Assembly: GCA_914767715.1 (NCBI GenBank)
Contig: OU612074.1
Span: 10,016,062 to 10,080,061 of the forward strand
Direction of reading: 5' to 3'
Source: Membranipora membranacea
Lineage: Eukaryota; Bryozoa; Gymnolaemata; Cheilostomatida; Membraniporidae
Length of the DNA stretch: 64,000 bases
Shown: piece after piece, positions 59,501 through 64,000 of the stretch
Numbering within the stretch: the first letter of the stretch is position 1
How the letters are laid out: each line of letters starts with the position of its first letter
Translations under genes and position numbers: made by a program
Notes under the pieces: generated by a model
What the model was told of the DNA's origin: nothing
What the model saw: the letters and a program-made list of their open reading frames with translations, nothing else
Database searches by the model: none

Positions 59501-62500
59501 CAATGGTGTTGTGTTCTCAATGCAGTAGCCTGTGATCATCATAAAATAAAGCTAATATTGAGATACTTGACTCCTGTCAAAGCTTATTTAGGCTTTCAAT
59601 CATCACAATGGAAGTGGTTTCGGTTCAACGCATCAACACATAGATGGGAATTATGCCCCCTGAATAAGATCTCTCACCCAAAATTGTACCCCAAAACATG
59701 CATAATGTTGTACTTGGTAATTAATCATGTTGATGGCATTAGGCTTTAAGCAGGACAACCATATCTTAGCAAGATCAAACCTTCAATACAGGTCCATTAG
59801 ATGAACTTTGTATTGCACACTGTCTGAGTGTGAACTTCATTAGGGTACTGTGTTATTCACCGCACTGTAAGCAATTCAAAACTTCAGAAGCACTATATAC
59901 GGTTACTGCCTCTTGGCCATTTGGCTAAGATTGAAGTGTCACTGTCAATGGCCAATTAGTGCCAGTTCAGATTTGGCAGCTCTGTTCACACATGATTAGG
60001 AGGTGTTCTATGGCCTCATCTCTAGGCTGCATTCTAGTTTTCTAGGATGTATCACATTCTCAGTATAAGGATTTAAGGCACCTTGCATCCCTCTTTGGGA
60101 TAAGCCCATTCTTCTGTTTCTTACCAAACAGCTGTTACCTATGTTGGTTGGCTTCTGGCTTACATCAAGGTGTGCATCAGGATTGTGCAGCAAGCTGCCA
60201 GAAACTGAAACAGGCACTACTTGCCCATTGGGAGTGAAACTTTGATCTTAGCCAGTAGGGCTAAAACAGTATTTAATGTGCTACATGAAGTTTCATGGTA
60301 TCTGTGTGGTGTATTATACTGTTCCCTACTAAAGTTCACACTCAGACAGTGTGCAATACTAAGTTCATCTAATAAACCTGTATTGAAGGTTTGATCTTGC
60401 TAAAATAAATGGTTGTCTTGTTTGAAGCCTTATGCCATCAACATAATTAATTACCAAATACAATATTATGCATGTTTTGGAGTTCGATTTTGGGTGAGAG
60501 ATTTTATTCAGGGGGCATAATTCCCATTTATGGGATGCAATTAACCGAAACCAATATCATTACTACTATTGAAAGCCTAAATCTAAGCTTTGACAGTGGT
60601 CAAGTATCTCAATATTAACTTTTTTATGAGGATCACAGGCTACTGCATTGGGAACACAACTCCATTTATGCTATTTCCTCGTAATGTCCTATAACAGAGA
60701 TCACCCAAAAAATGAAAGTCTACCCAGTAAAAATGAAAGTCCACCTATAAAACATGATGCACAAAAGCATTTACAGTTGACCAGCAAAACAGTATAATTC
60801 ACCTACTAAACATGAAAGTTCACCTACTAAACATGAAAGTTCACCTACTAAACATGGAAGTTCACCTACTAAACATAGGAATTCACACACTAAACATGAA
60901 AGTCTACCTAACAAACATGAAAATTGGCATACTGAACATCAAAATCCACCAGGTAAACACCATTATTCACCATTTAAACATAAAAGTTGACATGGCAAAA
61001 ATGGAACTCCACCATGCAAAGATTAAAGTCCGCATAGTCAAAATGTACCCATCTATTCTTTGACCAATTATTTTACAGATGGCACTCCATATTTTCCTCC
61101 AAATTTTTCTTCACACTAGGTCTTTATTTGCCCGCCCTATTTAACAAGCCCCCTTAAACCCAGCTGGCTTGTTTGGGGTTGTGACCCTGTATCCTTACTC
61201 CCCGTTGCTGGTAACTCTTTTTGTTTCATGCAAGAAAAATAAGAATCCTCAATACATTTACAAATATGTTACAAATATTGAAAAGAAGAAAAGCTCGCTC
61301 ATACATGAATCTAGTTCTGTGAAGTTATTTTTTGGTACCCATCCCAACTTCCCACGCATGCAAAAAAAGAGCAGATAATATATAGCATAGCCAACCTACA
61401 CCATCCAAAGGGATAATTGTCTCTAAGTTTCTCGAAATAGTTTTCTGCGTTTGCATTTGAATATGTTATGAGAATTTTGCAGTTTTTTTATATTTCCACA
61501 ATTCGACTTGGTACTCTGTTTGACTTGAGTTCGACCTAGTATTTTCAATTTTTTAAACCTTGAAAAAACATATAAAAGATGTCAATTGTTATGTGTTGCA
61601 ATATTGAAATAGTTTTAAACTACACAGCATGTCAAAGTTTCTGCATGTTAAACAGACCGTGACTAAAAAAATATTAACATACCTGCACAAGACCCTCTGC
61701 TCAAATCTAAGTCTCTATCTATTGTGCTGAACTTCTGTCCGCTTAGGGTAACGCCGGAACCGTCTGGTACATCCCCTGCATTCCCTAATAAATGATTAAA
61801 ACTAATAATGATGATGAAATGAAGGCAATTATCATTAAAATAATGCATATAAATTGGCTGTAACAAGACAAAATTTAGGGGAACAGGATGATATTGAACT
61901 TTGTCAGAGCCCAACTACGATTGCAAAGAATATTTCCATGCATGTTGAATATGCTTGTTGGTTTCTCTGTGAACCTTTAATATTCAATCTCACCACTATA
62001 TCCATTGAGCTCCAAAGTGAAGTCAGATGATGCATCTCCAACGACAAAGGTATCATACAAAGCAAATGCAGTTAAGCCTTTTCCACTCGGTGCTGAATAA
62101 GCAGTCACGTCGATACGTAGCATTGCACCATGGTCCCTTGTCAAAGCATGTAAGTTATTGAGACCTAAAAAATGAGTTTAATTTTATTGTTCCATTATAG
62201 GTCTATATATCTATCAATAGGTGCGAAATTGTTTCTTTAAAGGCACATGCAGAGGAATTTGGTGACATAAGAATAAGCTAGATTGAATGCGAGAGCAAGA
62301 AACTGATTAGTTATGTATTTTCTTGCTAGGTGATTGGTGTTGCATGTTTTGTTTGCTCGAGTCCCAAGGATGATCATATTCAAGAAAATGATGAATAGCT
62401 CAGAAAATTATTAGGTCTGTATCGTCGTATGAACATTATAGACCTACCGAGCCAGTATTCACCATTAAAATCTCCAAATCCAAACTTATAATCAGCGAGA

Positions 62501-63892
62501 GTCCTGTTAAAGTCTACCGATCCATCAAACCTCTTTAAAAATACTATCCACGGTCCATCAGGAGCTTCTAAGTCACACCATACCTTAAAAATACAACAGG
62601 AAACATAGTAATGGGTGGGTGGGTTGGTGGAGTTATTACCTGGATCCTATCTGGCATGTTTGAAGGTTGCCTGATAAAAGCTAAGCAGGACATATTGTGA
62701 TCTTGCAAGGTCAGAAATATCTGAAATTTCGGAGGTTCCAGGTCAACCCAGCTCAAAGAAAAACCTTCACCTTAATTTACAAATATTGTCACCTTGTCAT
62801 GGAACAAATTGAGGTTTATCAGGGCAAAAAACTAAGCAGCTTTATCTGATTCTTTAAGTATGGTTGAGTTTAACGCTTCAAAATGACAAGCAAAATCAAC
62901 TATATCATTATGTAGAATCAAGGTCATTTCCACTGATGCTATTTCTTCACAAAATCTAACCGTGATAACACCGCTCAGAAATATACTGAATTATTATGTG
63001 CAAACCTAGCCTGTCTTAACAAGCTTTAATTGGTGAGGAGGGGGGAACAAGGCTTGCACTGCTCGATGTCGACCTGTTTAGATTAAATATTGTCTATTCT
63101 TGCGATTAGGTAGATAACTTCATTATCACACTTATCAATTTGTAGAGGAAAACAGAGTTATCTTTTCGGGAACACAACTTCGTCTTCCTATACAAATTGA
63201 TTAGTGTGATGGAGAAGTTATCTACCTGAACACAAGAGTAGACAATATATAGTCTAAACAGCTCGATATATAGCAGTTCAAGAGTTGACAAGCTTGTTCC
63301 CCCCCTCACCTTACAAGGCTTTTTAAGATGGGCTAGTGCAAACCTTGATCCTTTCAAAAGAGGTAGGTGAATTGATGAATGCCACTCCACTTGTTTTTCT
63401 CCGTTCACAACCATTGCTCTCAAGATCTGTAATTAATTGTAGGTATGAGAAAACATTTTGTACCTTTCTCAAAATGATTGACAGCCATGATGTCACAGCT
63501 AATGTTTATCTGTTAGAATATCAACTTGATGATAATCAAATCAAAGTAGAGCATCCCTATTTTGGAAAAGAGTGAGCAATTATAAGCCGTGAATCATATC
63601 ATTGTGAAAGTGAAAAGTTGTCCTTCAACAATCCTGGTACCACATCATAAGATTATGAATCCCACAATGATTACTAATGCTGCTCTGCCTACCTGTGGGA
63701 TATTGCTCTTTCATCTCAGTGAACTCTTTCTTCAATGATGAAACTTCAATGACAGCTACTGCGATTGCCGCTGCGGCTGAGAGTAGAGCCAATATGGTCA
63801 AGATTATTAAACAGAATACGATCCGTTTACCATTAGCGGGTTTAGAGGGCAATGGTTCCTGTGAACTTGACTCATGTCCGCTTTCTGGAAAC
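56565..63892 (-). CDS. Type II membrane protein with fibrinogen C domain (5' partial)
   Basis: Minus-strand exons: 63892-63693, 63426-63344, 62583-62448, 62164-61994, 61784-61683 and 56728-56565; all GT-AG with matching phases, 284 residues visible. The first exon follows an AG acceptor and has no in-frame ATG, so the start lies past 64000. Order: cytoplasmic Ser/Glu stretch, basic GKR, membrane helix (IVFCLIILTILALLSAAAAI), short stalk, then a full fibrinogen-related domain: TSGVAFINSP, VWCDLEAPDGPWIVFLKRFD, GSVDFNRTLADYKFGFGDFN, GEYWLG, FVVGDASSDFTLELNGYSG, KFSTIDRDLD, CAALYGGGWWFGSC, and the end AGMVALKTTEMKLKLN. The architecture resembles FIBCD1, a membrane lectin-like receptor for acetylated ligands. 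The final exon is 4.95 kb from the one before. The NLNG-type site is unusual (CLTCG). Confidence 0.85.
59119..61091. repeat. Long inverted repeat in fibrinogen-domain gene intron
   Basis: Arms 59119-59871 and 60302-61091 are imperfect reverse complements; the outer ends are TATGGAGTGCCATC and GATGGCACTCCATA. Each arm holds about a dozen 21-bp units of the ATGAAAGTTCACCTACTAAAC type (60700-61030, complement at 59180-59480). The spacer carries R2 copy 3. Open frames of repeated KVHLLNM are repeat artefacts. Probably a fold-back transposon. Confidence 0.8.
59930..60140 (+). repeat. Interspersed repeat R2, copy 3
   Basis: Full-length relative of 41053-41270: AATTAGTGCCAGTTCAG, CATTCTAGTTTTCTAGGATG, ATCACATTCTCAGTAT, AAGGCACCTTGCATC. 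Sits in the spacer of the inverted repeat. Confidence 0.7.
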
Positions 63893-64000
63893 CTAAGATT
63901 TGCAAAAACTTCAAGTAAAAATTTGAATTCAAAAGTAAAAATTGATGCGAAAAGTGATCTAAGATCTAAGTTTATGGCTCATTTACATTCAATAATTGTC

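Larger units (their letters stand above)
56729..61682 (-). other. Last intron of the fibrinogen-domain gene
   Basis: A 4.95-kb intron joining TGTGCAG with CTTTATATGG. Apart from the inverted repeat and R2, I see nothing coding at 56740-59110 or 61100-61680. Near 57280 a CTCTCGCAGAAAC fragment recalls the LINE-like relic family. Confidence 0.7.

Noticed and set aside
59147-61063. Frames with KVHLLNM repeats, apparently a repeat protein on both arms
   Set aside because: They translate a 21-bp tandem repeat in inverted copies; they lie in an intron and have no promoter or splice support.

Overview
The window is nuclear DNA from a multicellular animal. It is AT-rich, has long GT-AG introns with GTAAGT-type donors, and is full of MITEs, tRNA-derived SINEs, LINE relics and LTR retrotransposons. 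Gene content (GAPR-1-type CAP protein, membrane-anchored fibrinogen-domain protein, THAP zinc fingers, BEL/Pao and Ty3/gypsy elements) fits a marine invertebrate. I lean towards a sponge or another early-branching animal, but nothing here proves the taxon.

Layout. 1-8.1 kb: no convincing gene; a candidate 2.5-kb DNA transposon, LINE relics and small tandem repeats. 8.1-21.2 kb, plus strand: one CAP gene reconstructed exon by exon with consistent splice phases. It starts with a myristoylation-type MGGC N-terminus, encodes one CAP domain, and then either ends at an alternative last exon or continues into a second CAP domain. Its introns carry five or more repeat families, including an 86-bp near-perfect palindrome. 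21.9-27.0 kb: no gene recognised.

27.0-48.6 kb is the most unusual part. It holds a family of 52-residue secreted peptides in three copies: C (minus), A (plus) and B (plus). C and A form a head-to-head pair around a palindrome of more than 2 kb. A 4.6-kb segment containing gene A, the palindrome and a THAP gene was duplicated about 16 kb downstream as B. Losses are complementary: C keeps its coding exons but lacks the TATA-box segment, while the left arm of B keeps a mirror-image TATA promoter but has no gene. Between the blocks lie an LTR-complete but coding-dead Ty3/gypsy element (33.8-38.0 kb) with a 5-bp target duplication, and a TATA-driven secreted precursor (42.05-42.79 kb) with repeated furin-type RNKR/RNRR sites and a C-terminal CKKSKFC ring. 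A frameshifted partial copy of the precursor lies at 40.8 kb.

48.6-55.6 kb: a long BEL/Pao retrotransposon with broken frames, then a gypsy-type gag fragment. 56.6-63.9 kb, minus strand: a type II membrane protein with a fibrinogen C-terminal domain, six exons of which are in the window, with its first exon beyond the right edge. Its 4.95-kb last intron contains a long inverted repeat with 21-bp tandem repeats.

The two peptide families share one design: TATA box, noncoding first exon, a tiny signal-peptide exon ending in phase 1, then the mature-peptide exon. They are the best candidates for something undescribed.
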